A stretch of 64,000 bases of DNA from Bacillota bacterium (GCA_023439185.1 JAEXOR010000050.1:1-64000), one strand, 5' to 3'; numbered from the stretch's first letter, positions 51,290 through 61,290 are shown. The notes: generated from the letters alone by a model not told the origin. Numbers and translations: made by a program.

Positions 51290-54004
51290 TCAATTTAACC
51301 TTTCCGTCTCAGCGATTTCCACATACCCTTCGGTTCCGTTCACCCGGATCCGCTGCCCGTCTTTAATCAGCCGGGTGGCGTTTTCCACGCTTACCACCGC
51401 CGGCAGGCCGTATTCCCGCGCGATGACGGCGCCGTGGGTCATCAGCCCGCCCACCTCCGTCACCAGGCCTTTGACGGATACGAACAGCGGCGTCCAACTG
51501 GGGTCGGTGAAGGGGGTGACTAAAATATCGCCTTCCTCTATGTCGGCGTCCGCCATACTCAATATTACCCGGGCGCGTCCTTCGACTACGCCGGCTGAAA
51601 CCGGTACGCCCGCCAGGGCGCCCTCGGGGATACGGCCGGTGTTAAAAGCGCCGGAGATGCCCTCGCCCTCGGAGGTCAGCACCCGGGGCGGCGAAAGTTT
51701 TTCATAAACCTGGTATTCCTCTTTGCGCCCGGTGATAATGCTGTAATCCAGCCGGTTTGTGCGCACGGCCTCCCGGAGTTCCCCGAAGGACAGGTAGTAG
51801 ACGTCATGCTTTTCCCGGATAACCCCGTTCTGCACCAGTTTGGCGGCCTCCCGCAGCAGGGCCTGCTTATAAACCCAGTAACGCTGGATGAGGGTATACT
51901 TGGGGTATTCACGGTAGCCGATAAAATTGCGCAAAAGGCTGATCATCCGCTTGGTTTTGCGGGCCTTCTTACGGCCGCCGTTAAGTTGCTCCAGGCGGCT
52001 TAAGAGCTCCCGCTCCTTCTCCTCGGCTTCCAGCCGCCCCTGCTGGAATTTGACGTTATGGGCATGGGGTGCGAAATTCTTGATATTGCTGAGGATCACC
52101 GGCACCAGGGCGGTGGGCTGTTCGCTCCAGCGGGTCCTGGTGATATCGATCTCGCCGTTGCAACGCATGCCGTATTTTTCGAGGTACTCCCGCAGCGCGC
52201 GGCTGACGGCGTCACCGCCCTCCAGTCCGGCCAGATCCCCGAAAAAGGTCTCGTCGTTGGGGTGCTGAAAATATTCCATCACCGCCGGATATTGCCGGAC
52301 CACGTCGGATACGTCCAGCAGCGCCAGCCCCATTTCCGAGGTGATATTGTTGGGCACGGATTGGGTCAACACATCGGCCGCGCTCTTTTCACCCAGCCAT
52401 TTTTCCATTCTGCTGTTGATCCAGGCCGCCGCAAGCAGCCCGACCATAATCGCTCCAAAGCCTCGCGGATCATAGATCATTTTTCTAAACCGGGCATAGT
52501 CCCGTAAAATAAAGGCAAATAGTTCGTCTCCGGATAAGCCGGCGATCCGCTGCCGCAGTTCTTGCAGCGACGCCTCGTTGCCGGCAATGAGTTCTTGAAT
52601 GAACGACGGGTCATTCTTGCGGTAAACCAGATAAGAGTGAAGGGGAAGCGACCAGGACATGCCCTCTCTGCCCATGCTGATGGCCCTCTTGCCCCGGGGC
52701 AGCGATTTGATAAACCCCTTCCGCTTTATCAGAGTCTGAATGGCATTTTTTGTTAGCGGGTCGCTCTTGCCTATGGTACTGATTCCCAGCATCCGGCCGA
52801 TGGGCGAGGCCAGGTCGTGCGTCAGTTCCAGGAACAGCCTGCCCCCGGCTTTGCGCAACGGATAATCACCGGACAGAAGCTGCAGGAAGGACATCCCCAA
52901 GGGCCTGATGGCGTCGGTCATCATTTGCTGGTGGCCGAAGGACATGTAGACCCGGGTCCGCCCGTCGTTTTCCGGCACGGGGAACAGGGTGGTGATGGGC
53001 CGGCTCTGAACGATGTATATGGAATGGGGGCCCATAGAGGAATGGGGACACACCTCTCTTTGGGGCCGGTCTTTGGGGTCGGAGGAATGTCCCCGATTAT
53101 CTCCGCTGATACACCACTCGATGTCCTGGGGGCTGCCGAAATGAGTTTCGATCTTTCTGCCTATACGTTCGAGATGCAAAATCTGCTCGTCCGTTAGCAC
53201 CTGCATGTTCCGCCAGCAGGGTTCCAGTTCCCGCTCCTCGGTGCCGCCTTCCTCCAGGGCGTAAATGGCCAGCTTTTTGTCGGCTATCTTTTTGTCGACG
53301 ATCCTGCCGTCCCGCACCTTGTAGATGTCGGCGTTCACCAGGCCGGAGACCAGCGCCTCACCGAGCCCGAAACCGGCGTCGATGGACAGCACCTTCCGGT
53401 TGGCGGTGACGGGATCGGCCGTGAACATAATCCCCGCGGCGGCCGGAAACACCATCCGCTGAACCACCACGGACAGGTAAACCCTGCGGTGGTCGAACCC
53501 GTTCTGGATGCGGTAGACTACCGCCCGGTCGGTGAACAGCGACGCCCAGCACTTGCTGATATGCCGCAGCACGGCGTCCTTTCCTTTAATGTTCAAATAT
53601 GTTTCCTGCTGGCCCGCAAAGGAGGCCAGGGGCAAATCCTCGGCGGTGGCGCTGGAACGCACGGCATAGGCGTGCTCCAGGCCAAGCCCGGCAAGACGGC
53701 CGGCCACTTCCGCCTTAATGTCCCCGGGGATCCCCATCCCTTCAATAACCCGGCGGATTTGCCCGCTAACGGCGGCAATTTTTTCCCGGTCGTCCGCCTT
53801 CAGTAGCGCCAGTTCGTCCAGCAGGGTGTTAAACTCTTCGTTGTGCCCGATGGTTTTTATATAAGCCCCGGTGGTGACGCAAAAGCCTTCCGGCACCCGG
53901 ATGCCCTCGATCCCGGACAATTCCCCCAGGTTTAAGCCTTTGCCCCCCACGTCCATCAATTTTGTTTTGTCGATCTCCTGAAAATCAAGCACATATGTAT
54001 TCAT
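51290..54004 (-). CDS. Rifampin phosphotransferase-like PEP synthase homologue
   Basis: 904 residues. The ATP-grasp part comes first (GGKGLNLGELS near 20 and GFGLGEALVSGLVNADIYKV), then a central region unlike PEP synthase, and a swivelling His domain at the end (GGLMTHGAVIAREYGLPAVV, the phospho-His in MTHG). This ATP-grasp/central/His layout without a TIM-barrel C-terminus is that of rifampin phosphotransferases (Rph), which phosphorylate rifamycins with ATP. Substrate is not proven. Between WCISGDN and SIYIVQSRP about 24 residues are inserted, encoded by a DNA palindrome (53044-53094). Its ATG at 54004 follows AAAGGT closely. Confidence 0.85.
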   Translation of the reverse strand: MNTYVLDFQEIDKTKLMDVGGKGLNLGELSGIEGIRVPEGFCVTTGAYIKTIGHNEEFNTLLDELALLKADDREKIAAVSGQIRRVIEGMGIPGDIKAEVAGRLAGLGLEHAYAVRSSATAEDLPLASFAGQQETYLNIKGKDAVLRHISKCWASLFTDRAVVYRIQNGFDHRRVYLSVVVQRMVFPAAAGIMFTADPVTANRKVLSIDAGFGLGEALVSGLVNADIYKVRDGRIVDKKIADKKLAIYALEEGGTEERELEPCWRNMQVLTDEQILHLERIGRKIETHFGSPQDIEWCISGDNRGHSSDPKDRPQREVCPHSSMGPHSIYIVQSRPITTLFPVPENDGRTRVYMSFGHQQMMTDAIRPLGMSFLQLLSGDYPLRKAGGRLFLELTHDLASPIGRMLGISTIGKSDPLTKNAIQTLIKRKGFIKSLPRGKRAISMGREGMSWSLPLHSYLVYRKNDPSFIQELIAGNEASLQELRQRIAGLSGDELFAFILRDYARFRKMIYDPRGFGAIMVGLLAAAWINSRMEKWLGEKSAADVLTQSVPNNITSEMGLALLDVSDVVRQYPAVMEYFQHPNDETFFGDLAGLEGGDAVSRALREYLEKYGMRCNGEIDITRTRWSEQPTALVPVILSNIKNFAPHAHNVKFQQGRLEAEEKERELLSRLEQLNGGRKKARKTKRMISLLRNFIGYREYPKYTLIQRYWVYKQALLREAAKLVQNGVIREKHDVYYLSFGELREAVRTNRLDYSIITGRKEEYQVYEKLSPPRVLTSEGEGISGAFNTGRIPEGALAGVPVSAGVVEGRARVILSMADADIEEGDILVTPFTDPSWTPLFVSVKGLVTEVGGLMTHGAVIAREYGLPAVVSVENATRLIKDGQRIRVNGTEGYVEIAETERLN
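53044..53094. repeat. Palindromic element inserted in frame in the Rph-like gene
   Basis: GGGGACA (53044-53050) and TGTCCCC (53088-53094), with inner CCTC/GAGG pairing, enclose a G/C-rich centre. It lies within a stretch encoding about 24 extra residues where family members run on directly. The insertion keeps the frame. The arms resemble those at 1387-1407. Confidence 0.7.
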
Positions 54005-54041
54005 ACCTTTATCATATCCCGTGACACAGACAGTATTTATG

Positions 54042-55844
54042 TCACCGGGCGGGGTATTTTTTAGCCGTCACCGGCAAAGGAGCGCCTTTTTTTAGCGCCT
54101 TCCGCCCCAGAGGGGTTAAAACCACCACCGGATATTCCGTGCCGCTCAAAGCCAAAAAGCCGTCCGCCAGGAGGCGGTCAATCATGGCCAAAATGGTCTT
54201 GCCGCTTTTGCCCGCCAGGCTGCGGTAGTAAATCAGGCTGTCATACCCGAAGGCCGACATATTGGCGGTGGCGGCGCCCCGGAGGATGTCCGACAGTTTC
54301 TTGCGTCCCACTCCGCGCCGCAGCTCGGCCACACAGGCCAGCACCGCCAGCGGATCTTTGGAGTATTCCAGCTCGCCCGAGGCGCCGGCCCGGCAGTTGT
54401 CGCAGCAGGACACGGTTTCGCCCGCCGGCTCCTCGCCGAAATAGTTCAGCAGCACAGTCCGCCTGCATTGGGTGGTATTGGCCCAGTTAACCACGGTATT
54501 GAGCTTTTCCTTGCGGTGGCCAATCCGGTTTTCCACTTCCCGCAGGGCTTCGTCCACCGCCCCCGGCGCCGGGCGAATTCCCGGCTCCAGGTAAAGGCGT
54601 TCCTCGTCCCGGTCGGTCAGCCGCAGGGCCTGCAACCGCTCTAGGATGCTGATCACCTGCCGCAGCTTGGTATCCGCCAGCCCGTCCCGCTCCAGCTCGG
54701 CCAGGGGCACCGCCGAGCCGCCATCCCCGGCGTTCCTGGCGCAGGCCCGCCAAAAAACCGCCAGGTCCTCCCGGGTCACGGCGTCGTTGTCGATAAGCCA
54801 TTCCTGCAGCCTTTTATCCTTCAGGGAATACAGCAGCAGGCACTCCGCCGGCAGCCCGTCCCGGCCCGCCCGGCCGATTTCCTGGTAGTAAGCTTCCAGG
54901 GAGGCCGGCAGACTGTAGTGGACCACAAAGCGGATATTGGCCTTGTCGATGCCCATGCCGAAGGCGTTGGTGGCCGCCACCACGCTGATTTCTTCATTAA
55001 TAAAGGCGTCCTGGACCCTGGCGCGCCGGCCCGGCGTCAAACCGGCGTGGTAGCAGTCTGCGGGAATCCCCAAAAGATCCTTGACCCAGGCGGCCACCGC
55101 CTCGCTCTCTTTCCTGGTGGCGGCGTAAATAATCCCGCTGCCCTGGCGCCGACCCAGGAAATCCCGCAGCGCCGACTGCTTTTCCCTTTCCCCGTCCACC
55201 CGCCGGGCGGCGATGTAAAGATTGGGCCGGTCGCTGCTGGCCGCAATCTTTCTGGCGCCGGAAATCCCAAGTTGTTCCAGGATGTCCCGCTGCACCGAAG
55301 GCGTGGCGGTGGCGGTAAGGGCCATAATGCGCGGCCGCTGCTCCAGCTGCTGATAGAAGGTCTCAATCCAGAGGTAGTCCGGCCTGAAGTCGTGACCCCA
55401 TTGGGAAACGCAGTGGGCTTCGTCCACCACCAGCAGGTCCACCGCCAGTTCTTTGATTAACTCGTTGAAATATTTGTTGCGCAGCCGCTCCGGGGCGATA
55501 TAGACGATTTTGTACTCGCCTTCGCGGATACCGCGCATCCGCCGCCGATATTCCTCGGGCCTGAGCTGGCTGTTCAGCAGGGTGGCCTGGGAAAAATCCT
55601 TTTCATGCAGGTTATCCACCTGGTCTTTCATCAGCGCCACCAGGGGTGAAATAACCAGGGTCAGGCCGGGCAGCAGCAAGGCCGGAAGCTGGTAGCAAAG
55701 GGATTTGCCGCTACCGGTGGGCATCACCGCCAGCACGTCCTCCCCGGCCAGGGACGCTTCCATCACTTCTTTTTGCCCCGGCCGGAAGTGCGCAAAGTGA
55801 AAGTGCCTGGTCAGGGCCTGGTTTAAATCCGGTGCCGTCGCCAT
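54042..55844 (-). CDS. recQ: ATP-dependent DNA helicase RecQ
   Basis: 600 residues. RecA-like helicase domains carry the Q-region FRPGQKEVM, motif I MPTGSGKSLCYQLPALL, motif II VDEAHCVSQWGHDFRPDY, motif III ALTATAT and motif VI QEIGRAGRDG. The zinc-binding RQC region has the cysteine set CRRTVLLNYFGE...CCDNC. An HRDC-like winged part ends the protein. It unwinds DNA 3' to 5' for recombination and fork repair. GAGGTAACC precedes the ATG; only four bp separate it from the pepF stop, so the two genes are co-transcribed. Confidence 0.95.
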   Translation of the reverse strand: MATAPDLNQALTRHFHFAHFRPGQKEVMEASLAGEDVLAVMPTGSGKSLCYQLPALLLPGLTLVISPLVALMKDQVDNLHEKDFSQATLLNSQLRPEEYRRRMRGIREGEYKIVYIAPERLRNKYFNELIKELAVDLLVVDEAHCVSQWGHDFRPDYLWIETFYQQLEQRPRIMALTATATPSVQRDILEQLGISGARKIAASSDRPNLYIAARRVDGEREKQSALRDFLGRRQGSGIIYAATRKESEAVAAWVKDLLGIPADCYHAGLTPGRRARVQDAFINEEISVVAATNAFGMGIDKANIRFVVHYSLPASLEAYYQEIGRAGRDGLPAECLLLYSLKDKRLQEWLIDNDAVTREDLAVFWRACARNAGDGGSAVPLAELERDGLADTKLRQVISILERLQALRLTDRDEERLYLEPGIRPAPGAVDEALREVENRIGHRKEKLNTVVNWANTTQCRRTVLLNYFGEEPAGETVSCCDNCRAGASGELEYSKDPLAVLACVAELRRGVGRKKLSDILRGAATANMSAFGYDSLIYYRSLAGKSGKTILAMIDRLLADGFLALSGTEYPVVVLTPLGRKALKKGAPLPVTAKKYPAR

Positions 55845-55848
55845 AAGG

Positions 55849-57642
55849 TTACCTCAGCAGCTCTTCTATTTCGCCCAGCAGCCCCGCAAACTTATCCAGC
55901 CCCGCCTGCACCGGCTGGGGCGTGGTCATATCCACGCCGGCCGCCTTTAACAGGTTCAGCGGGTAATCCGAGCCCCCACTCTTGAGGAAGCTCAAGTAGC
56001 GGTTCACGGCGGGCTCGCCCTGTTCAATAATCTGTTTGGTCAGCGCCGCCGCCGCCGAAAAACCGGTGGCGTATTTGTAGACGTAAAAGGCCGAGTAGAA
56101 ATGCGGTATCCTGGCCCATTCCATTTCAATTTCCTCGTCGATAACGATCCCCGGCCCGTAATAGTCGGCGTTAAGCTGCCGGTATGTTTCATTAAGCAGG
56201 CTGGGAGTGAGGGCTTCCCCGTTTTCCGCCTTTTGATGGGTGATCCTTTCAAACTCGGCGAACATGGTCTGCCGGAAAACGGTGCCGCGGAACTGCTCCA
56301 GGTAATGGTTCAGCAAATACAATCTCTTTTCCCGCTCGGTGACGGTTTTCAGCAGGTAGTCCATCAGCAGTTGCTCGTTGACCGTGGAGGCCACCTCGGC
56401 GGTGAAAATCTTGTAGTGGGCGTAGGTATAGGGCTGGGCGCCATATGCGTAAAACGAGTGCATGGCGTGCCCCATTTCATGGGCCAGGGTAAAAACATTG
56501 CTTAAATTGTCCTGGTAGTTCAATAATATATAGGGGTGCACCCCGTAGGGGCCCCAGGAATACGCGCCGCTGGTTTTGCCCTTGTTCTCGTAAACATCCG
56601 CCCAGCCACCGTCCAGTCCCCGGGTCATGGTTTCCACATAGTCAACCCCCAACGGGGCCAGGCCTTGCTTGACTAATTCCACCGCCCCGGCGTAGGGGAT
56701 GTTCCACTTTACATCCTTAACCACCGGGGTGTATAAATCATAAAAGTGCAGTTCATCCAGCGCCAGCAGTTTTTTGCGCAGCTCCAGGTAGCGGTGCATT
56801 TGGCCCAGGTTGCGGCGCACCGTTTGCACCAGGCTGTCGTAGACCTGCGCCGGAACATCGTCGGCAAAAAGCGACGCCTCCAGGGCGGAAGGGTATTTGC
56901 GCACCCGGGCGTAAAAAACGTCTTTTTTGATACTGGAGCCGAGGGTGGCGGCCAAGGTGTTGATTAGACTGCGGTACGAGCTGTACAGAGACTGAAAGGC
57001 GTCCCGGCGCACCCGGCGGTCGCCGCTTTCCAAAAACTGAATGAACCGCCCGTGGGTGACCTGCACCTCTTCGCCCTGCTCGTTTTTAATGGACGGGAAG
57101 GTCAGGTCCGCGTTGTTGAGCATCCTGAAGATGTTGGCCGAGGCCTGGGTTACTTCCTCGGCCCGGGCGATGATCTGCTCTTCGGCGGCGCTCAGCCGGT
57201 GCGGTTTTTGCCGTAAGATTTCCTCCAGGGCGAATTTGTAAAGCTCCAGCCCCGGCTCCTCCCGCCGGAAGCGCTCCAGGGTTTCCGCCGGCAGGCTCAG
57301 GATTTCGGGCACAAAATAGGCGTTGGCAGCCTGCAGCCTGGTGTTCAAGCTTTCCGACCGATCGCTCAGCGCCTGGTAGACGGGGTTGGCGTTATCCTCA
57401 TCCCGCCTCATCCGGGCGTAGGTGTATACCTTTTCATTAATTTGTTCAACCTGTTCCTGGGTCCGGAAAGCCTCCAGCATGGTATGGGCCGATTCACCCA
57501 GCCTGCCGTTATAGGCCCCAACCGCGTCAATCATTTTTTCAACCTGGCGGAAATCCTGTTCCCACAGTTCATCCGAGGGGTAGATGTCTTCAAGCCGCCA
57601 TTTATACTCCGCGGGAATTTCATTTCGAGTGGGCAGATTCAT
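55849..57642 (-). CDS. pepF: Oligoendopeptidase F
   Basis: 597 residues from the ATG at 57642, eight bases after GGAGGT; the in-frame start 15 bp upstream is less likely. M3 peptidase with the zinc site LAHEMGHAMHSFYA (two His and Glu), and the third ligand Glu in EVASTVNEQLL. PepF is a cytosolic metallopeptidase that cuts peptides of about 7-17 residues. It is encoded before recQ on the same strand. Confidence 0.95.
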   Translation of the reverse strand: MNLPTRNEIPAEYKWRLEDIYPSDELWEQDFRQVEKMIDAVGAYNGRLGESAHTMLEAFRTQEQVEQINEKVYTYARMRRDEDNANPVYQALSDRSESLNTRLQAANAYFVPEILSLPAETLERFRREEPGLELYKFALEEILRQKPHRLSAAEEQIIARAEEVTQASANIFRMLNNADLTFPSIKNEQGEEVQVTHGRFIQFLESGDRRVRRDAFQSLYSSYRSLINTLAATLGSSIKKDVFYARVRKYPSALEASLFADDVPAQVYDSLVQTVRRNLGQMHRYLELRKKLLALDELHFYDLYTPVVKDVKWNIPYAGAVELVKQGLAPLGVDYVETMTRGLDGGWADVYENKGKTSGAYSWGPYGVHPYILLNYQDNLSNVFTLAHEMGHAMHSFYAYGAQPYTYAHYKIFTAEVASTVNEQLLMDYLLKTVTEREKRLYLLNHYLEQFRGTVFRQTMFAEFERITHQKAENGEALTPSLLNETYRQLNADYYGPGIVIDEEIEMEWARIPHFYSAFYVYKYATGFSAAAALTKQIIEQGEPAVNRYLSFLKSGGSDYPLNLLKAAGVDMTTPQPVQAGLDKFAGLLGEIEELLR

Positions 57643-57754
57643 TTTTTGAACCTCCAATTCTTTAAATATTATAGAAGGAAACCGGCGCCGGCCTATTGAA
57701 TGCTATTATGTCCGGCCATGAAAACATTAGTATCGGGGACGGTGAGCGTAACCA

Positions 57755-58405
57755 TTGAAAACTTTCGGATTGTTTTTGATTTTCTCCCTGCTGCTGCGCA
57801 ACCCCTTGCTGGCGCTGCTGGTGATTATAATAATATATGTGATCATCGACCGCAGCTTTATCGGAATCCTGCCTGATTTTATGGCTCCTTTGCGGCACAG
57901 GAGAAATATGGTTGAACTGCGGCGTCAAATACAGGTTAACCCACATAACGCCAATGCGCAACTGGAACTTGGCGAAGCCAGTTTTTTGAGCGGACGGTAC
58001 CAAGAGGCGGTTGAGTACTTGGAACAGGCGCTGGTTAAAATGGATGATTCGGCGCTGGCCCGGTATTACCTGGGCGCGGCCTTTTTTCACCTGGGCCGGC
58101 GGGAAGAAAGCCTGGAGCAGCTAAACGAAGCAATCCGGTTGAACCCCAAAATAGCCCACGGTTACCCCTACCTTTACCTTCTTAGGCACGAGTATTCCAG
58201 TGAACTGGTGGAAAATTTATTACGGTACGGTGCGGTGAAAACTTTCTTTGAGGCCGGCAAGTATTTCAAAGAAACCGGCAACCGGGAAGACGCCGACAGG
58301 TTCTTTGACGAGGTGTTGGACGCTTACCGCTTGTCCTCACCCACCATGCGGAGGAATTTCAGGAATATGTATCTTTATACCAAACTGTTCGGGAAAAGCA
58401 AATAG
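57755..58405 (+). CDS. Membrane-anchored TPR protein
   Basis: 216 residues, TTG start at 57755 with a weak site (GGTGAG). The N-terminal TM segment (about 5-35) is followed by TPR repeats (about 60-150: NAQLELGEASFLSGRYQEAVEYLEQAL and YYLGAAFFHLGRREESLEQLNEAIRLNP) and a third helical unit near 170-200. It would present protein-protein binding surfaces on the inner face of the membrane. Partner is unknown. A strong terminator follows. It is divergent from pepF across 112 bp. Confidence 0.8.
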   Translation: MKTFGLFLIFSLLLRNPLLALLVIIIIYVIIDRSFIGILPDFMAPLRHRRNMVELRRQIQVNPHNANAQLELGEASFLSGRYQEAVEYLEQALVKMDDSALARYYLGAAFFHLGRREESLEQLNEAIRLNPKIAHGYPYLYLLRHEYSSELVENLLRYGAVKTFFEAGKYFKETGNREDADRFFDEVLDAYRLSSPTMRRNFRNMYLYTKLFGKSK

Positions 58406-58410
58406 CTACA

Positions 58411-58465
58411 AAAAAAGGGCTACTGCACTTCGAACACCGGGTTTTGTTGTGCAGCAGCCCTTTTT
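58411..58465 (+). terminator. Terminator after TPR gene
   Basis: GGGCT (58417-58421) with AGCCC (58456-58460) and CTGCAC (58423-58428) with GTGCAG (58449-58454) form a stem; six A precede it and TTTTT follows. Confidence 0.85.
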
Positions 58466-58513
58466 AGATTATTTTTAGTGACCAAGCCGTTGTCATATTA
58501 AAATCCACCAATA

Positions 58514-58759
58514 TCAAAAGATTTTAATCATACTAAAAAACAAAGTTATAATTATATAGATTAATATTAGGCCACTAATAGCTCTATACTTATTTCTTAA
58601 TAAAAACACTATAATTAGAAATATAAGCACCAATAAATATCTTGCATAGACATCTGGTATTTCAAGGATAAAAAATAAATTACTGAAAATCATATTTACT
58701 ACATAAACCATCAATATTATTAATATGTTATTAATAATATTACATATCCTAGGTGACAT
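58514..58759 (-). CDS. Small membrane protein
   Basis: 81 residues, AT-rich. Three hydrophobic segments are seen (about 9-33, 40-58, 62-80). GGGAGATGAG lies before the ATG, supporting expression. I do not recognise the family. It is close to IS remnants, so it may be part of an acquired segment. 58760-58975 shows nothing that I can name. Confidence 0.45.
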   Translation of the reverse strand: MSPRICNIINNILIILMVYVVNMIFSNLFFILEIPDVYARYLLVLIFLIIVFLLRNKYRAISGLILIYIIITLFFSMIKIF

Positions 58760-58975
58760 TTAACTCATCTCCCGTTTAGAAAGTTTATTTCAAGTGGGTG
58801 ATTATATTGTCAATAGCAACTTCTGCAACTGCTAGATACAAAAGGTGCTTGCAACAGTTTTTGAAGTTTTTTGCTTTCAAAAGCTAAAGCTTTTAATATA
58901 CTGGCTATTTTCTGTCTAAATAATCATTCAAAACATACTTTTATGTGAGTATTGGGTTAGCCCCGCAGCGCATAA

Positions 58976-59345
58976 TTATGCAGTAAAAACACCATAAGTA
59001 ATCGTATCGGTTAATACACAAGCGACTAACAGACGTGAACGACTATCCCACAAACTGGCGACGGTTAGTTCTAAACAGAATTCGTTTAAGTAAGCCTGAA
59101 AATGCTTGGGAGGCAGACCGTGAAACGTACCACCAATAAAGGCTTTTGCGTTGGAGATCATTCGTGTGAGCTATTTCAAATGTTCTAGATTATCTTTGAC
59201 GTTAAATTTGAGCGGTTGGTGATCGCATCTCTTTAACATCCGGAATAGCCTACGCTTGTTAAAGCAATATCTCAACTAGCACCGGCGTCTATTCCTTACC
59301 CCGACCACATTCACTGTCTTCGGTCGGAGCATCAAAGAAAGCACC
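58976..59345 (-). pseudogene. IS1595-type transposase remnant
   Basis: The tail (58976-59161) reads ISNAKAFIGGTFHGLPPKHFQAYLNEF, a clear match in style to the end of IS1595-family transposases (ISNTKAWLNGTHHGVSPKHLQAYLDEF). Upstream, in broken frames, come pieces like GGAFFDAPTEDSECGRGKE (the DDE catalytic region). Several stops interrupt it, so it is not functional. No intact terminal repeats were found by eye. Confidence 0.75.
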
Positions 59346-59402
59346 GCCGAGTTCAACCAATTGATAGTTGGGACCAATACATTAATTATAGCACAGAAAG
59401 CC

Positions 59403-59942
59403 TTAAAAACCCAGAGTTTTCAAGGCTTTGCGGGGATTTTTTATCCTGATTTTGGGTTGGTATTCTGTGTCGTTTTTAGCTATGTGATCCTCCTCCCAAT
59501 CAGTTCCTCCCGTCTCAATTTCAATTCCACTCTCGCCCCGCCTAAAAGGATGGACAACTTTTCGTCCGTAAGCGTAAAGGTCTGCTCCTCTCCAGACGCC
59601 GGCCATCGAAATGTCCTTTCTCCAGACGCTTGAAATACAGCCAGAATCCATCACCGTCCCATTCCAGTATCTTAACGCGATCCCGACTCCTGTTGCAGAA
59701 CACAAACACCGCCCCGTCAAACGGGTCAAGTTTGAAGCTGCCTTCTACAATGGCAGCGAGTCCGTTGATATTCTTCCGCATATCTGTCTGACCGCAAGCG
59801 AGAAACACGCGCTTACCGGAGAAGCTCAGCATGACCGTTTAAGCGCCGCAAGCAATACGGCTATTTTCTCTGCCGGATACCCCGCTGTCCGCAACGATCC
59901 GCATTCCTGCAAGAGCAATGCGAATTTCGCCTTGTCCGCCAT
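59403..59942 (-). pseudogene. IS66-family TnpB/TnpA remnant
   Basis: TnpB start ATG 59832 gives LSFSGKRVFLACGQTDMRKNINGLAAIVEGSFKLDPFDGAVFVFCNRSRDRVKILEWDGDGFWLY, typical of IS66 orf2, then a frameshift near 59620; the frame continues down to 59403. Immediately before it a 38-codon open frame (59942-59826) appears to be the end of orf1-like DNA and ends at TGA overlapping the TnpB start. No full IS66 transposase (orf3) is present. Confidence 0.8.
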
Positions 59943-60136
59943 TTTCCTGAAACGGTAGCCGTTCATGTGCTTCTAGCAATTTTCAATTCAGCAAAGCCCA
60001 GTGGGATCAAGCATAAAGTATATAAAACATGAGTGTCATCTTCGATAAAACTCTAGACGGAAACTGAAGAAAAGAAATTGTTTTTACAATGGGTTTTAAT
60101 CCCATCATAGTGATGTATTGTATGTCCTGTAACTTA

Positions 60137-60175
60137 AACAAAACCCTTGAAACCTCCTACCAGGAGGCGCAAGGG
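60137..60175 (-). terminator. Terminator after secreted-protein gene
   Basis: Minus strand: CCCTTG and CCTCCT pair with AGGAGG and CAAGGG (60144-60175), then TTTTGTTT. It is 79 bp after the stop of the secreted-protein gene. The rest of 59943-60254 holds no gene. Confidence 0.8.
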
Positions 60176-60254
60176 CTAGTTTGCTTGCTCGCGTTATCTA
60201 GAACTTCGTTAGTTTTTGAAAACTGTCAATGAGGTCTTGTCAAATTTTCAATCT

Positions 60255-61064
60255 TTAGTTCCATTTTAAATTAATTTGATTATAATTTACACCGAAGCCA
60301 CCTGGCTTTGGTGTCCACTGACCCCATACGTCTCCATCACAAAGATTTGCTGCTGCCTGATCCAAATAATGATTGCAATCTACTGCTGCTGAAACACCAA
60401 ACCGTAGAGCATAACTACGACCAGCAGTAAGTGTTACCGTAATAGAATCATTTATTGTTCCGGTTTGTGGGGTCATATAACCGGTTAATACTTTGTCAAA
60501 TAATGCTTTGCCACCAATATCACTATATGTGTTTAAGTCATAAATAGATACTCTAACTTTCCCTGCAGCGGTGGAATTCCTTGTTGGCAGTAATGTTTGT
60601 AATTGGGCCTTCCAATTCCCTTTGAATGTAATAGTTGCAGATCGCGAACCTGATCCGGAAATCTTTATTTCATTACCAACCCACGCCCAACTACCTGCTT
60701 CGCCTACCGCCATCATGTATACACCAGCATCAGCCCAACCTGGTTCATTAGCATAACCAAATCCAATACCATATGTGCCAAATCCTTGACCATCTTCACC
60801 ACTGTTACCAGCATTACCCCAAGAAAATGTTTTGTTAGTACCTATAGGTACATCAATAACACTATCTATTGTAATATCCTGAATTGAGATTGAATTTGGA
60901 TCAAAATTCAGGTCTTTTTTTATTCCAGCTTCATTCATATCTTTTTCCATTTGCTTTAATATATCCTCTGAAGTTGTATTTATATCATTCATTGCATAAA
61001 CAGGTGTATTAAGAAAAAAGCATAGTGTAATTATCACTAATATTATAACTTTACTCTTACGCAT
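60255..61064 (-). CDS. Secreted protein of unknown function
   Basis: 269 residues, AAAGGAGG before the ATG at 61064. A signal peptide (about 1-24, ...NTPVYA) is followed by a short charged helix and then a beta-rich body with many Gly, Ser and Thr (SGSGSRSATITFKGNW, SITVTLTAGRSYALRFGVSA). Two Cys near the end could form a disulphide. I do not recognise a family. Neighbours are IS remnants on one side and the agr-like locus on the other; its secretion may be quorum-controlled, but that is only positional. Confidence 0.65.
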   Translation of the reverse strand: MRKSKVIILVIITLCFFLNTPVYAMNDINTTSEDILKQMEKDMNEAGIKKDLNFDPNSISIQDITIDSVIDVPIGTNKTFSWGNAGNSGEDGQGFGTYGIGFGYANEPGWADAGVYMMAVGEAGSWAWVGNEIKISGSGSRSATITFKGNWKAQLQTLLPTRNSTAAGKVRVSIYDLNTYSDIGGKALFDKVLTGYMTPQTGTINDSITVTLTAGRSYALRFGVSAAVDCNHYLDQAAANLCDGDVWGQWTPKPGGFGVNYNQINLKWN

Positions 61065-61290
61065 CTAGAGGCCTCCTTTTTAACTTTTTAAAATATCGCA
61101 GATTAAGTTTTTTAAATTAATCTTATGACTGTTGTAATAGTGGTTATGAATAGGCCCATGCCATAAAATTGCAAGGTCTGTACCCAGCTTGCTTACCGAA
61201 TAACTATTACTTTCTTTTGGAGAGAGTCTTGGATTAACAATTTAACATACTTATTCACCCCTATCATTATTATTAATAAAACTGCGTCAT

